Part shown: positions 37,483 to 45,231 of the stretch, piece after piece | How the letters are laid out: each line of letters begins with the position of its first letter | Position numbering within the stretch: the stretch's first letter is position 1 | Origin: Pedobacter metabolipauper | Lineage (GTDB): Bacteria > Bacteroidota > Bacteroidia > Sphingobacteriales > Sphingobacteriaceae | Reading direction: 5' to 3' | Length of the DNA stretch: 64,000 nt | NCBI RefSeq assembly: GCF_004362715.1 | Contig: NZ_SNYC01000010.1 | Coordinates: 1-64,000 of the forward strand | Translations under genes and position numbers: made by a program | Notes under the pieces: generated by a model | What the model was told of the DNA's origin: nothing | Databases searched by the model: none | The model's input: the letters and a program-made list of their open reading frames with translations, nothing else

Positions 37483-37569
37483 AAAAAAGGAACTCTTAAT
37501 GAAAAGACCTCAGCGTTCTTTCCGATTCTTCATCGGAATTAATGCAGTCTTTGAATAAGAGTTCCTTTT
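37483..37569 (-). repeat. Palindromic element, copy 3 (inverted relative to copies 1-2)
   Basis: Reverse complement of the 32777-32863 element with few changes. The arms AAAAGGAACTCTTA and TAAGAGTTCCTTTT are perfectly paired here. It has one extra A on one side and one extra T on the other of the middle stem, which lengthens AAGAC/GTCTT to AAAGAC/GTCTTT, a paired change. It lies between convergent genes and can serve as a two-way terminator. Confidence 0.9.
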
Positions 37570-37636
37570 AAGGGGGGATTCTATGCTGCTAAAGCTGTTT
37601 GCTATCCGGCTATCTCTATTTAACAATGTGCATCGC

Positions 37637-37720
37637 AAAAGGAACTCTTAATGAAAAGACCTTAGCGTTCTTTCCGATTCTTCATCGAAATTAATGCTTC
37701 TTGAATAAGCGTTTCTTTTT
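37637..37720 (-). repeat. Palindromic element, copy 4 (decayed)
   Basis: Same orientation as copy 3, 67 bases after it. The outer arms and apical hairpin have mismatches (ATCGAAA instead of ATCGGAA) and the middle stem has lost bases. Its right end overlaps the stop codon of the PRC-barrel gene (37719-37721). Confidence 0.85.
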
Positions 37721-38204
37721 ACTTCTTTAGGAAATGTTCATCGCTGAAATGCCCGTGATTGTAAAAATCTTCAGGATGTGCCTGATAGGTTGAATCTCCT
37801 TCGATCTCTAACCCGGCGTTTCCTAAAAAAGCATACCTTACTGCTAATTCTTCTGCAGGTGAGATCACTGTACCTTTTTGATAGGTTGGCAGCGTATTCA
37901 AATTAATTAGAGAATGCTCAGGAAGAATAACCTCATCCTCATTATTATCGAGACGTACTACGCCAATCGGGATAAGCACCAATCTTGAATCCTCATCGGT
38001 TTCTGAATAGATACTACTGACCAGGTACCGTACTTTCATCGCTTCTTTGTCGAAGATCAGATCTTCTACCTCGCCAATTTCGTTTCTTTGACTATCCACA
38101 ATTTCCCAGCCTGTAATGTCGGGCTGATGGTCTGCTACTTCATAATTGCTTTCATTAAGCTCTTCAAGCCTTAATGCGGTATGGTTGTGCTCATCTTGTT
38201 CCAT
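37719..38204 (-). CDS. PRC-barrel domain protein
   Basis: 161 residues, acidic, cytosolic. A PRC-barrel (about 28-105) is seen as ITGWEIVDSQRNEIGEVEDLIFDKEAMKVRYLV with the usual G-x-V-xD-hh-hD pattern; the tail from about 110 (YQKGTVISPAEELAVRYAFL) is helical and His-rich at the end. Such stand-alone proteins are often stress-related in Bacteroidetes, but function is not known. Its last codon overlaps repeat copy 4, so the repeat may have set the present C-terminus. Confidence 0.85.
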   Translation of the reverse strand: MEQDEHNHTALRLEELNESNYEVADHQPDITGWEIVDSQRNEIGEVEDLIFDKEAMKVRYLVSSIYSETDEDSRLVLIPIGVVRLDNNEDEVILPEHSLINLNTLPTYQKGTVISPAEELAVRYAFLGNAGLEIEGDSTYQAHPEDFYNHGHFSDEHFLKK

Positions 38205-38352
38205 GATCTGTTCGTATAGCTGTTTAAAAGAATGTTATTAATTTAATGGGCAATGTAATTACCTGTTGTTATAACTGCTTAAATGAGTTTTTGTTTAAAT
38301 AATCAGGGTTCTTAATTTGCATTGTTTGGAAATCGGTGTTTCCTGGTTATGG

Positions 38353-38360
38353 TACATTTG
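38353..38360 (+). promoter_or_regulatory. -7 box TACATTTG for hemolysin III-like gene
   Basis: TAnnTTTG match with TTTG at 38325-38328 (24-bp spacer, a little long). Leader of 76 bases to the ATG at 38437. Confidence 0.45.
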
Positions 38361-38436
38361 AAATCAAAGAATTTAGCGGTATGAATAATTAAGGAACCTG
38401 CAACTTTTTTGACCCTGTATTGTTTTACTGTAAAGA

Positions 38437-39069
38437 ATGATGTCTATTCCTTATACCCGTAAACAAGAGCTGATCCACGGACTAATCCATGGCCTTGGCG
38501 TAATATTCGGTGTTAGCGGCCTTCCTGTTCTCACTGCGCTTGCTACCGAGCATCACAATACCAGTGGAATTATTGGCGCAGGAATTTATGGCTTTTGCTT
38601 TCTGCTGCTCTTTACATCCTCCATGGTTTATCATTTATTGGAAAATGAACAGGTTAAAAAGCTTTTCGAGATCTTTGACCACATCAGCATCTATTTTCTG
38701 ATTGCCGGAACATATACTCCTTTTTTGCTGGTATATGTGAATGACAGCTTTGGCATTACATTGTTGGCCTGTTTATGGGGACTTACCCTTTTAGGTATGT
38801 TTTTTAAGATTTGGTTTACCCGAAGATTTAGAGCCTTATCTATCATCATCTATGTGCTTATGGGCTGGGCACTGGCAGCAGGAGGAAACCGCTTTTTTGC
38901 TAATCTTCCTTTTTCAGCGATTGTGATGATCTTTGTTGGTGCAGCATTGTATATGATCGGTGTAGCTTTCTATGCCTGGGGAAGGCGCCGCTATACCCAC
39001 GCACTCTGGCATGGTATTGTGCTGGCTGCTGCCATTTGTCATTATGTAGCTGTATTGCTGGTCATGTAA
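38437..39069 (+). CDS. Hemolysin III / PAQR family membrane protein
   Basis: 210 residues with seven membrane helices. Family residues are in place: RKQELIHGLIHGLG at the start, S-x3-H in SSMVYHLLE, Asp in FEIFDHISIYFLIAGTYTPF, and H-x3-H in HALWHGIVLAAAICHYVAV; these Ser/Asp/His residues form the zinc site of PAQR proteins. It sits in the inner membrane. Despite the name, a haemolytic role is unlikely; relatives affect membrane lipid homeostasis. It has its own promoter. Confidence 0.9.
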   Translation: MMSIPYTRKQELIHGLIHGLGVIFGVSGLPVLTALATEHHNTSGIIGAGIYGFCFLLLFTSSMVYHLLENEQVKKLFEIFDHISIYFLIAGTYTPFLLVYVNDSFGITLLACLWGLTLLGMFFKIWFTRRFRALSIIIYVLMGWALAAGGNRFFANLPFSAIVMIFVGAALYMIGVAFYAWGRRRYTHALWHGIVLAAAICHYVAVLLVM

Positions 39070-39190
39070 AACCTGGCGTTTGTTGGTGATAGAATGCTGA
39101 TGGTAGTTTACTGGTATCTTATTGTTGCGTTATCACAGATCCCCGGGTCAGTCTTCATTTTGTATACAACATTCCGTAATTCGGATAAAT

Positions 39191-39217
39191 TTTGACTGAG
39201 CATACAGAATACATTTG
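39191..39217 (+). promoter_or_regulatory. Promoter of aldo/keto reductase gene
   Basis: TTTG at 39191-39194, a 15-bp spacer and TACATTTG at 39210-39217, close to the Bacteroidetes consensus. Leader of 40 bases. Confidence 0.55.
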
Positions 39218-39257
39218 TATCATTAGATAAACAGAAGTTTTAATAAAATTATATACT

Positions 39258-40253
39258 ATGAAAAAAGTAGCATTAGGTAACCAGGGCCTTATAGTTCCGG
39301 CTATTGGATTGGGTTGTATGGGGATGACCACCATTGCGGGGATGGATATTTATGGAAAGGCCGATGAGGCAGAATCCATTGCTACCATTCACCGTTCTCT
39401 TGAACTTGGCGGCAACTTTCTGGATACCGCTGATCTATATGGTCCGCTAAAGAATGAACGACTGATTGCCAAAGCGATTAAAGGCAACAGGGATAGTTAT
39501 ACCATTGCCACTAAGTTTGGTTATGAAATAGATGATAGCGAACAGCTGACCTGGAAAATTAACGGGGGTAAAGATTATGTGAAAAAGGCGGTTGAACGTT
39601 CGCTTAAAAACCTGGGTACGGACTATATAGATCTTTACTATTTACACCGCTTAGATCCTGAAACCCCTATTGAAGAAACTGTAGCTGCAATGGCCCAGCT
39701 TGTTAAAGAAGGTAAGGTTGGTTACATTGGTTTGTCAGAGGTTTCTTCAGACGTAATCAAAAGAGCACATACTATACATCCTTTATCCGCACTGCAAACA
39801 GAATACTCTTTGTTTGAGCGCAGTGTTGAACAAGCTGGTATATTAGACACTTTAGCAGCACTTAATATTGGCTTTGTAGCCTACTCTCCTCTAGGAAGAG
39901 GTTTCTTATCGGGAGAGATCAGCAGCCCTAATGATTTTGCTGATGACGATTTTAGAAAATCTACCCCTCGTTTTCAAGGGGATAATTTTTACAAGAACAT
40001 TGAACTGGTCAATGAGATCAAAAAACTGGCAGAGGAGAAAGAAGTTACTGCTTCTCAGCTGGCTATTGCCTGGGTAATTGCGAAAGGTCATTTACCAATT
40101 CCAGGTACTAAACGCGTAAATTATGTGGAGCAGAATATTGCAGCAACCGATATTGAGCTAAATGCTGCGGAGCTGGAAAAAATAGAAAAGCTGGTTCCAT
40201 TGGATTATTCTGCTGGTGCCCGCTATGATGCTGCAAATATGCCAAACTGGTAA
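39258..40253 (+). CDS. Aldo/keto reductase
   Basis: 331 residues forming a single (beta/alpha)8 barrel. The catalytic set is seen as Asp56 and Tyr61 in NFLDTADLYG, Lys86 in IATKFG, and His in YYLHRLDP; IPGTKRVNYVEQN near the end is the NADPH-binding loop of the AKR13-like/YajO group. It should reduce aldehydes or quinones with NADPH in the cytoplasm. The next gene on the same strand is an AraC regulator, a common pair, which suggests that the regulator controls this reductase. Confidence 0.93.
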   Translation: MKKVALGNQGLIVPAIGLGCMGMTTIAGMDIYGKADEAESIATIHRSLELGGNFLDTADLYGPLKNERLIAKAIKGNRDSYTIATKFGYEIDDSEQLTWKINGGKDYVKKAVERSLKNLGTDYIDLYYLHRLDPETPIEETVAAMAQLVKEGKVGYIGLSEVSSDVIKRAHTIHPLSALQTEYSLFERSVEQAGILDTLAALNIGFVAYSPLGRGFLSGEISSPNDFADDDFRKSTPRFQGDNFYKNIELVNEIKKLAEEKEVTASQLAIAWVIAKGHLPIPGTKRVNYVEQNIAATDIELNAAELEKIEKLVPLDYSAGARYDAANMPNW

Positions 40254-40268
40254 TCTGATCTGGTTTAA

Positions 40269-40543
40269 ATTGATGTTAATCTGTCTCATGCTGACCTGTT
40301 TCATATTGATCTTAATTTGTTCACATTAATGTTATCTGTCTCACGCTGACCGTTTCATATTGATCTCAATTTGTTTCATATTAATGTTAATCTGTCTCAA
40401 GTTGACCGGTTTCATGATTCTAATTTGTTCACATTAATGTTATCTGTCTCACGCTGATCTGTTTCATATTGATCTTAATTTGTTTCATATTAATGTTAAT
40501 CTGTCTCGCATTGACCTGTTTCACGTTAATGTTAATTCGTTCG
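40269..40543 (+). repeat. Tandem repeat array: five ~56-bp units with ~14 TCA-N3-T(G/A)A dyads
   Basis: Units start at 40269, 40325, 40380, 40433 and 40489 (lengths 56, 55, 53, 56, 55). Units 2 and 4 share GTTATCTG and end in TTTCAT, while units 1 and 3 end in TTCAC, so a two-unit period of about 110 bases is also present. Each unit holds three short dyads (TCACGCTGA, TCATATTGA, TCACATTAA types) spaced about 15, 20 and 21 bases. It fills the gap before the AraC gene. No protein coding is expected. Confidence 0.92.
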
Positions 40544-40563
40544 GGTTAGATTTAAGCCCAATT

Positions 40564-40589
40564 AAGGACTATCTTTATGGGTAGTCCTT
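40564..40589 (+). promoter_or_regulatory. Hairpin between repeat array and AraC gene
   Basis: A perfect 8-bp stem AAGGACTA/TAGTCCTT. The loop contains TATCTTTA, one base off the -7 consensus, 25 bases before the AraC ATG. It may be a weak terminator for the upstream gene or an operator over the AraC promoter. Confidence 0.45.
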
Positions 40590-40601
40590 TAACCTGTTGT
40601 T

Positions 40602-41516
40602 ATGAAAAAAGCAGTAAATACTCCTTTGCACATCCGTTCAATTTCTGAACTGCACCGTCATTTGTCTCTGCCTAAGCCAGAGCATCCACTCATTAGTGTT
40701 GTCCAGTTTGAGGATATTAATTTTGAAGAAGACAGGGGGCCGGAAACAGTGATGCTCGATTTTTATACGATCGCAATTAAAAAAGGTTTCAAAGGGAAAA
40801 TGAGATATGGTCAGAATTACTATGATTTTGATGAAGGGGTGATGTCCTTTCTTGCGCCCGGACAAATTACGTCATCGAATCATGCGGATGACCAGATTCC
40901 CAATGGCTGGATGCTGGTTATGCATCCTGATTTTATTCTGGGCTATCCATTGGCAAAGGCCATCAAAGATTATGGCTTTTTTTCTTACGAACTTTTTGAA
41001 GCCCTCCACCTTTCTGAAAAGGAGAACGTGTTGCTGGAAAGCATCATCCTCAACATTCAGCAGGAATACCGGTCGGGGACTGATATCTACAGCACCAATC
41101 TGATTGTTTCTTACATTGAGCTCTTGCTCAATTATTCCAACCGGTTTTATAACCGGCAGTTTATCACCAGAAGACGATCTACCAATGATCTGCTTACCCG
41201 GTTAGAAGGTTTGCTGGATGCTTATTTTGACAGCGATATCAAAGAAGGATTACCTACTGTGCAGTATATTTCCAGCCAGCTGAATGTATCTGCCAGTTAT
41301 CTTAGCGATATGCTGCGGTCTGTAACCGGGCAAAATGCACAACAGCACATTCATAACCATTTGATTGAGAAAGCAAAGGTTATTTTAACAACTACTACGT
41401 TTTCTGTTAGTGAGATTGCCTATCAGCTGGGTTTTGAATATCCCCAGTATTTTAGCAAGCTGTTTAAAAGCAAGACCAACGTTTCGCCACTGGAATTCAG
41501 GCAATCGTTTAGTTGA
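40602..41516 (+). CDS. AraC family transcriptional regulator
   Basis: 304 residues. The N-terminal cupin-like domain (to about 190) contains YDFDEGVMSFLAPGQ; the C-terminal ~100 residues hold two helix-turn-helix motifs (YISSQLNVSASYLSDMLRSV and VSEIAYQLGFEYPQYFSKLF, followed by KSKTNVSPLEFR). It should sense a small molecule and regulate nearby genes, with the upstream aldo/keto reductase as the likely target. The repeat array in front of it is a possible binding platform. Confidence 0.92.
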   Translation: MKKAVNTPLHIRSISELHRHLSLPKPEHPLISVVQFEDINFEEDRGPETVMLDFYTIAIKKGFKGKMRYGQNYYDFDEGVMSFLAPGQITSSNHADDQIPNGWMLVMHPDFILGYPLAKAIKDYGFFSYELFEALHLSEKENVLLESIILNIQQEYRSGTDIYSTNLIVSYIELLLNYSNRFYNRQFITRRRSTNDLLTRLEGLLDAYFDSDIKEGLPTVQYISSQLNVSASYLSDMLRSVTGQNAQQHIHNHLIEKAKVILTTTTFSVSEIAYQLGFEYPQYFSKLFKSKTNVSPLEFRQSFS

Positions 41517-41650
41517 TCATGATCTTGTATCTTAGAATATTAGTTGACTATAATTTTTAAACAGAGTAGATCGTAAACTTTAGCATCCTGATAAAAAAGT
41601 TGTTTACAAGCTTATTATGCAGTTGGAAAGTTATTTTGATTTTTTTAAAA

Positions 41651-41670
41651 ACAGCATGTTATCTTGCTGT
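41651..41670 (+). promoter_or_regulatory. Inverted repeat ACAGCA-N8-TGCTGT just before a start codon
   Basis: Perfect 6-bp arms two bases before the ATG at 41673. In RNA it could fold over the ribosome entry site; in DNA it could be an operator. Weak evidence. Confidence 0.3.
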
Positions 41671-41672
41671 AT

Positions 41673-43136
41673 ATGTGTAAAAAAAAGAAACTCCTTTTTG
41701 CCCTTTCTCTAACGTGCTGGATGCTCTCGTCTACCTATGCACAAGTAAGAACTCCTGACAAACTGGTAAGAACTTCTAATAAACAGGTGAGGACTTCTAA
41801 TAACCAGGCAGGTACGGTCAATAAAATTGATTCTGTGATGCGCCTGGCTAGTAAGCGGGGCATCTTCAATGGGAATATTCTGGTTGCTGTTCGTGGAAAG
41901 ATCATTTATGAGCGTTCTTTTGGATATGCTGACGGCGGTAGGCAAAGGCTTTTGTCACCAGAGATGCGGTTTGATATCGGTTCTATAAGTAAGGAATTTA
42001 ACGGTACGGGCATCATGATATTAAAAGAGCGCGGCCTGCTTGACCTGGATGATCCTATTGAAAAATATCTTCCGGGACTTCCACAATGGTCGCAACAGGT
42101 AAAGATCCGCAACCTGATCAATTATACCAGCGGCATTCCCCTTTTCGCGCCGACAGCAACAGAAACGGATTCGCTCATCTGGCAAAATCTAACCGGACTT
42201 AAAAAACTGGAGTTTGATCCTGGTACCGCCTATATTTACAACCATTATAATGTTTACCTGCAGATGCGGATCATCGAAAAGTTAAGCGGACTTAGCTACG
42301 CTTCTTTTATTAAACAAAATATCCTGGTGCCATGCGGCATGATGAGCAGCATGATCGATTATCCTGCGGACGGTTTGAAGATGGCAAGGGCCTTTGATAG
42401 TGAGTTTAGAGAAACACCATATGCCCAGGGTATGACCGGGTGGATCAGGCTGCCTATAATGGATCTGTTTAGCTGGGTTACTAATCTGGATAGTTATAAG
42501 ATCATTAGTCATGAATCATACCTGGAACTTGCTTCCAACTTTCCGGGTGGCGAGAGTAGCCTGGGCAAAACTGAATTTCAGGATACTCAATTAAGCTCGC
42601 ACCAGCACCAGGGATCGAATAGTAATTATGAAGCCTTATTTTATAATAGCCCCAAAGACAGCATTGTGATCGTAATGATGACCAATAACCAGCAGCTTAA
42701 AGTTCATGGTATTAAATCTGCTCTTTTAGGCGTATTAAATGGAGAAACTGTTACAGTCCCCAAGAAATCGGTATACCTGGAAGTTCGTGAAAAGATGCTT
42801 GCTGATCTGCAAAAAGGGCTTGTTTATTACAAAGTGCTGAAGGACCATCATCAGGACCAATATGATTTTTCTTTTGAGATTGGCGATGTGATCAGTACTG
42901 GCAAGTACCTGCAGCGCCGTAAAAAATTTAATGATGCCATATCTGTTTTCAAGCAAGCATTGATGCTCCGGGCCAAGCCACAGGATCTGTCTTATGCGTA
43001 TGAACTGATTGCTGAGTGTTATCTTAAATTAGATTTAAAAGAACTTGCTGCTGCAAACTACCAAAAAGCTTTAGAAATGGATCCGAACAATAAGAATGCG
43101 GAAGGTATGCTGGCAGCCTTTAAAAAACTTGACTAA
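41673..43136 (+). CDS. Serine hydrolase (class C beta-lactamase fold) with C-terminal TPR repeats
   Basis: 487 residues from the ATG at 41673; a TTG at 41664 is possible but adds little. Signal peptide to TYAQ (24), then three to four imperfect octapeptides (VRTPDKL, VRTSNKQ, VRTSNNQ). The hydrolase core has the SxxK motif S104-I-S-K107 in DIGSISKEF, a YNHYN motif in place of YxN, and HQHQGS in place of the HxG/KTG box. From about 385 on, TPR-like helices (YLQRRKKFNDAISVFKQALM). It is likely a periplasmic D-Ala-D-Ala peptidase or esterase-like enzyme rather than a resistance beta-lactamase. It has no operon partner. Confidence 0.85.
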   Translation: MCKKKKLLFALSLTCWMLSSTYAQVRTPDKLVRTSNKQVRTSNNQAGTVNKIDSVMRLASKRGIFNGNILVAVRGKIIYERSFGYADGGRQRLLSPEMRFDIGSISKEFNGTGIMILKERGLLDLDDPIEKYLPGLPQWSQQVKIRNLINYTSGIPLFAPTATETDSLIWQNLTGLKKLEFDPGTAYIYNHYNVYLQMRIIEKLSGLSYASFIKQNILVPCGMMSSMIDYPADGLKMARAFDSEFRETPYAQGMTGWIRLPIMDLFSWVTNLDSYKIISHESYLELASNFPGGESSLGKTEFQDTQLSSHQHQGSNSNYEALFYNSPKDSIVIVMMTNNQQLKVHGIKSALLGVLNGETVTVPKKSVYLEVREKMLADLQKGLVYYKVLKDHHQDQYDFSFEIGDVISTGKYLQRRKKFNDAISVFKQALMLRAKPQDLSYAYELIAECYLKLDLKELAAANYQKALEMDPNNKNAEGMLAAFKKLD

Positions 43137-43177
43137 CTAAAGTTTTTTTAAAAAAAGCAGATCAGAAATATAGTCTA

Positions 43178-43648
43178 TTATTGATTGATATAAATTACAT
43201 GATAAAGGGTATAGAATTCTGGATGATTAAACTTGAAGTATTTTTTTTCTTTCAATTGATAAGGCTGGCCGTTTAGTGTATAAGTGTAATCGTAATAAGG
43301 TTCGCAGGCATCTTTTTTGAGAATCACTTTGTATTTCAATGATGTTTCCTTGTTATTGGCAACGATCTTGATCTCATAATTACCTTTTCTGCTTTCGAAT
43401 TGAACATTTAAATAAAGGGCTTTTGTTTTTGTAGAGTCTTGAACGACATTAAATCCCGGGATATTTCCATTACCATCCTTAATTGAGATCTTTGACACAT
43501 CAATGGTGTTGTTTTCCAGTAAGTTTGTACTATCTGCATCTATAAAAGAAAATACAACAGGTATTGAAATCCTGTCTATAATTACATCGCATTTATTGTT
43601 ACATCCAAACAGCACCGTAATAACAAGTAAGTAAACAAAATATTTCAT
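43178..43648 (-). CDS. Lipoprotein of unknown function
   Basis: 156 residues from the ATG at 43646-43648, which begins a lipoprotein signal (FGC, Cys16); a longer frame starts inside the upstream gene and is rejected. The mature part looks like one beta-sandwich domain (IPVVFSFIDADSTNLLEN, GNYEIKIVANNKETSLKYKV) with Cys in KDACEPYYDY. Lies 44 bases after a small membrane protein on the same strand, so it may be the last gene of the iron-uptake operon, or independent. Confidence 0.65.
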   Translation of the reverse strand: MKYFVYLLVITVLFGCNNKCDVIIDRISIPVVFSFIDADSTNLLENNTIDVSKISIKDGNGNIPGFNVVQDSTKTKALYLNVQFESRKGNYEIKIVANNKETSLKYKVILKKDACEPYYDYTYTLNGQPYQLKEKKYFKFNHPEFYTLYHVIYINQ

Positions 43649-43691
43649 GGAGGTTTGGATAGGTGAGCAATGGTTTAGCGAGGAATGATTA

Positions 43692-43892
43692 CTATAACTG
43701 TTTCGCATCTGTTTTCTTTTTGCGCGTTAAATTCACGATCAGGTAATATCCGCCAACAATCAGGGGTACGCCCAATGCGAGCCAGGATATGGTATCCCAA
43801 AGGTGATCACCGATCAAGGCTGATAACAATCCTACTGCACTGATTACGGCTAAAATGATTGGGGCCATCCAGATCTTTAAAAAGGTTTTCAT
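43692..43892 (-). CDS. Small two-helix membrane protein
   Basis: 66 residues. Two membrane helices (APIILAVISAVGLLSALI and TISWLALGVPLIVGGYYLIV) and a basic tail. The start ATG overlaps the stop of the PepSY gene by four bases (ATGA), which indicates translational coupling. Small proteins of this type are commonly next to PepSY/TonB-receptor genes in Bacteroidetes. Function unknown. Confidence 0.75.
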   Translation of the reverse strand: MKTFLKIWMAPIILAVISAVGLLSALIGDHLWDTISWLALGVPLIVGGYYLIVNLTRKKKTDAKQL

Positions 43893-45040
43893 GCGTTTGC
43901 GGTTAGGTTATAGTTAGACTCCATGCGGGCCAGTTGTTCACGGCTTGATTTTCTCCGTGCAAACCACAGGTACAGACCACTAGCTAGTATTACGATGGTA
44001 GCGATGTCAAATATTGCCCAGATGATCTTTAACGGCATTCCGCCATAATCCCCAAAATGAAGGGGCTGCGAAATAAAGAAGGCGTTTACAAAGAACGGCA
44101 TTTCCCTGATGTCTGTGAGCGTACCTGTCTTGGCGTCGACCAGGGCTGGTTTTAACAGTTTTTCAGTTAATGGTGTTCTGCCCCTCATAAATATGGAATA
44201 ATGGTGTTTACTGGAAAATGCAGTTCCCGGAAATGCAATGAGATAAGGTTCTTTTTCCGGTGCCTGTTTTTGGACTAGACCCACTGCCTGATCCAGGGAA
44301 CTTAAACTTCCGCTGAGGGGAGCTGCATTCTTATATGGGGCGGTCATCTCGTTAAGCTGGCCCTGCTGCCACATATAAAGCACCACATCTGACAAGGTAT
44401 TGATCACACCGGTAAAACCAACTACCATGGCCCAGGTCAGCGTAATGATGCCCAGCATGTTGTGCATGTCAAGCCATTTCAGGCGTGTTGATTTTTCGGT
44501 CCGGATCATTCCGAAATCAAACTTTTTCATGATCGGGCCATAGAGCATAATACCTGATATAATGGCGATTACGAACAAAATACCCATCAAGCCCATAAAT
44601 AATTTGCCGCCTATGCCGGCAAACAGATCTACATGCAGGCGGAACATGATGTACATAAAGCCTTCCGTTATAACTGGTGTTTCTTCAACCTTGCCTGTAT
44701 ACGTATTTAAGACAATGTACTTATCAGTTTCATAAGAAGAGGATGGGGTATCGCCAACGGTTACGTTTAGCGTACCCGGATGTTCTTTATCCCAATACAG
44801 CAATTTCTCAACCTTTCCAGGGAAATGTTTTTTTGCAGTGGATACCAGCTCGTCTACTGACTTTTCCGGGGTGCCGGCAGGATAGTGTACTGTTTTTTCT
44901 TCTTCATTGAGATGCTCGATCTCTTCATGGAAAATTAATGGCAGTCCGGTTAAACAGAGCAATAAAAGAAAAGCAGTACAAATTAAACTGGTCCATTTAT
45001 GCCACCAAAACCATCTTTTTACACTTTTTATTGTTGCCAT
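43889..45040 (-). CDS. PepSY-associated transmembrane protein (siderophore/iron reductase-like)
   Basis: 383 residues from the ATG at 45038-45040; the longer frame runs into terminator hairpins and is rejected. The N-terminal RWFWWHKWTSLICTAFLLLL (His in the first membrane helix), a periplasmic PepSY domain, three further membrane helices (LFMGLMGILFVIAIISGIML, DMHNMLGIITLTWAMVVGFTG and the last near 350) fit the PepSY_TM family. Conserved His residues in helices may bind haem. Members next to TonB siderophore receptors are thought to reduce ferric siderophores in the inner membrane. Context supports that role here. Confidence 0.88.
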   Translation of the reverse strand: MATIKSVKRWFWWHKWTSLICTAFLLLLCLTGLPLIFHEEIEHLNEEEKTVHYPAGTPEKSVDELVSTAKKHFPGKVEKLLYWDKEHPGTLNVTVGDTPSSSYETDKYIVLNTYTGKVEETPVITEGFMYIMFRLHVDLFAGIGGKLFMGLMGILFVIAIISGIMLYGPIMKKFDFGMIRTEKSTRLKWLDMHNMLGIITLTWAMVVGFTGVINTLSDVVLYMWQQGQLNEMTAPYKNAAPLSGSLSSLDQAVGLVQKQAPEKEPYLIAFPGTAFSSKHHYSIFMRGRTPLTEKLLKPALVDAKTGTLTDIREMPFFVNAFFISQPLHFGDYGGMPLKIIWAIFDIATIVILASGLYLWFARRKSSREQLARMESNYNLTANA

Positions 45041-45147
45041 TGCGTATTGTTTATTAGGAGTTAGACCTGGGTGTATGTGTATTAGAAGTTGGTGTATCAA
45101 TTGGGTATTGAAAGGCCTGCCTGACCAAATCTCCTTAAATACATAAA

Positions 45148-45165
45148 GGCAGTTTTTCAACTGCC
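45148..45165. terminator. Hairpin GGCAGTT-TTTC-AACTGCC
   Basis: A 7-bp perfect stem in the 191-base gap between the receptor and PepSY genes. The T run follows on the plus strand. With the hairpin at 45177 it makes a double barrier. Confidence 0.55.
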
Positions 45166-45176
45166 AATTTTTTAAA

Positions 45177-45212
45177 ATTAGCCGGTCCGGATATTATTCC
45201 GCTCCGGCTAAT
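45177..45212 (-). terminator. Terminator after TonB receptor gene
   Basis: A 9-bp perfect stem ATTAGCCGG/CCGGCTAAT with an 18-base loop, followed on the minus strand by TTTTAAAAAATT, 20 bases after the receptor stop. Some read-through into the PepSY gene is possible. Confidence 0.65.
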
Positions 45213-45231
45213 GGAATGATTAAGATCTTAA

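Noticed and set aside
37483..37720. Possible CRISPR-like array because of two similar ~85-bp units with a 67-base spacer
   Set aside because: Only two units, too long, palindromic with A/T tails, and copies elsewhere are in the other orientation with no cas genes; a dispersed repeat fits better.
40269..40543. Possible CRISPR array or coding minisatellite
   Set aside because: Units are directly joined without unique spacers and contain stop codons in all useful frames; it is a non-coding tandem repeat.
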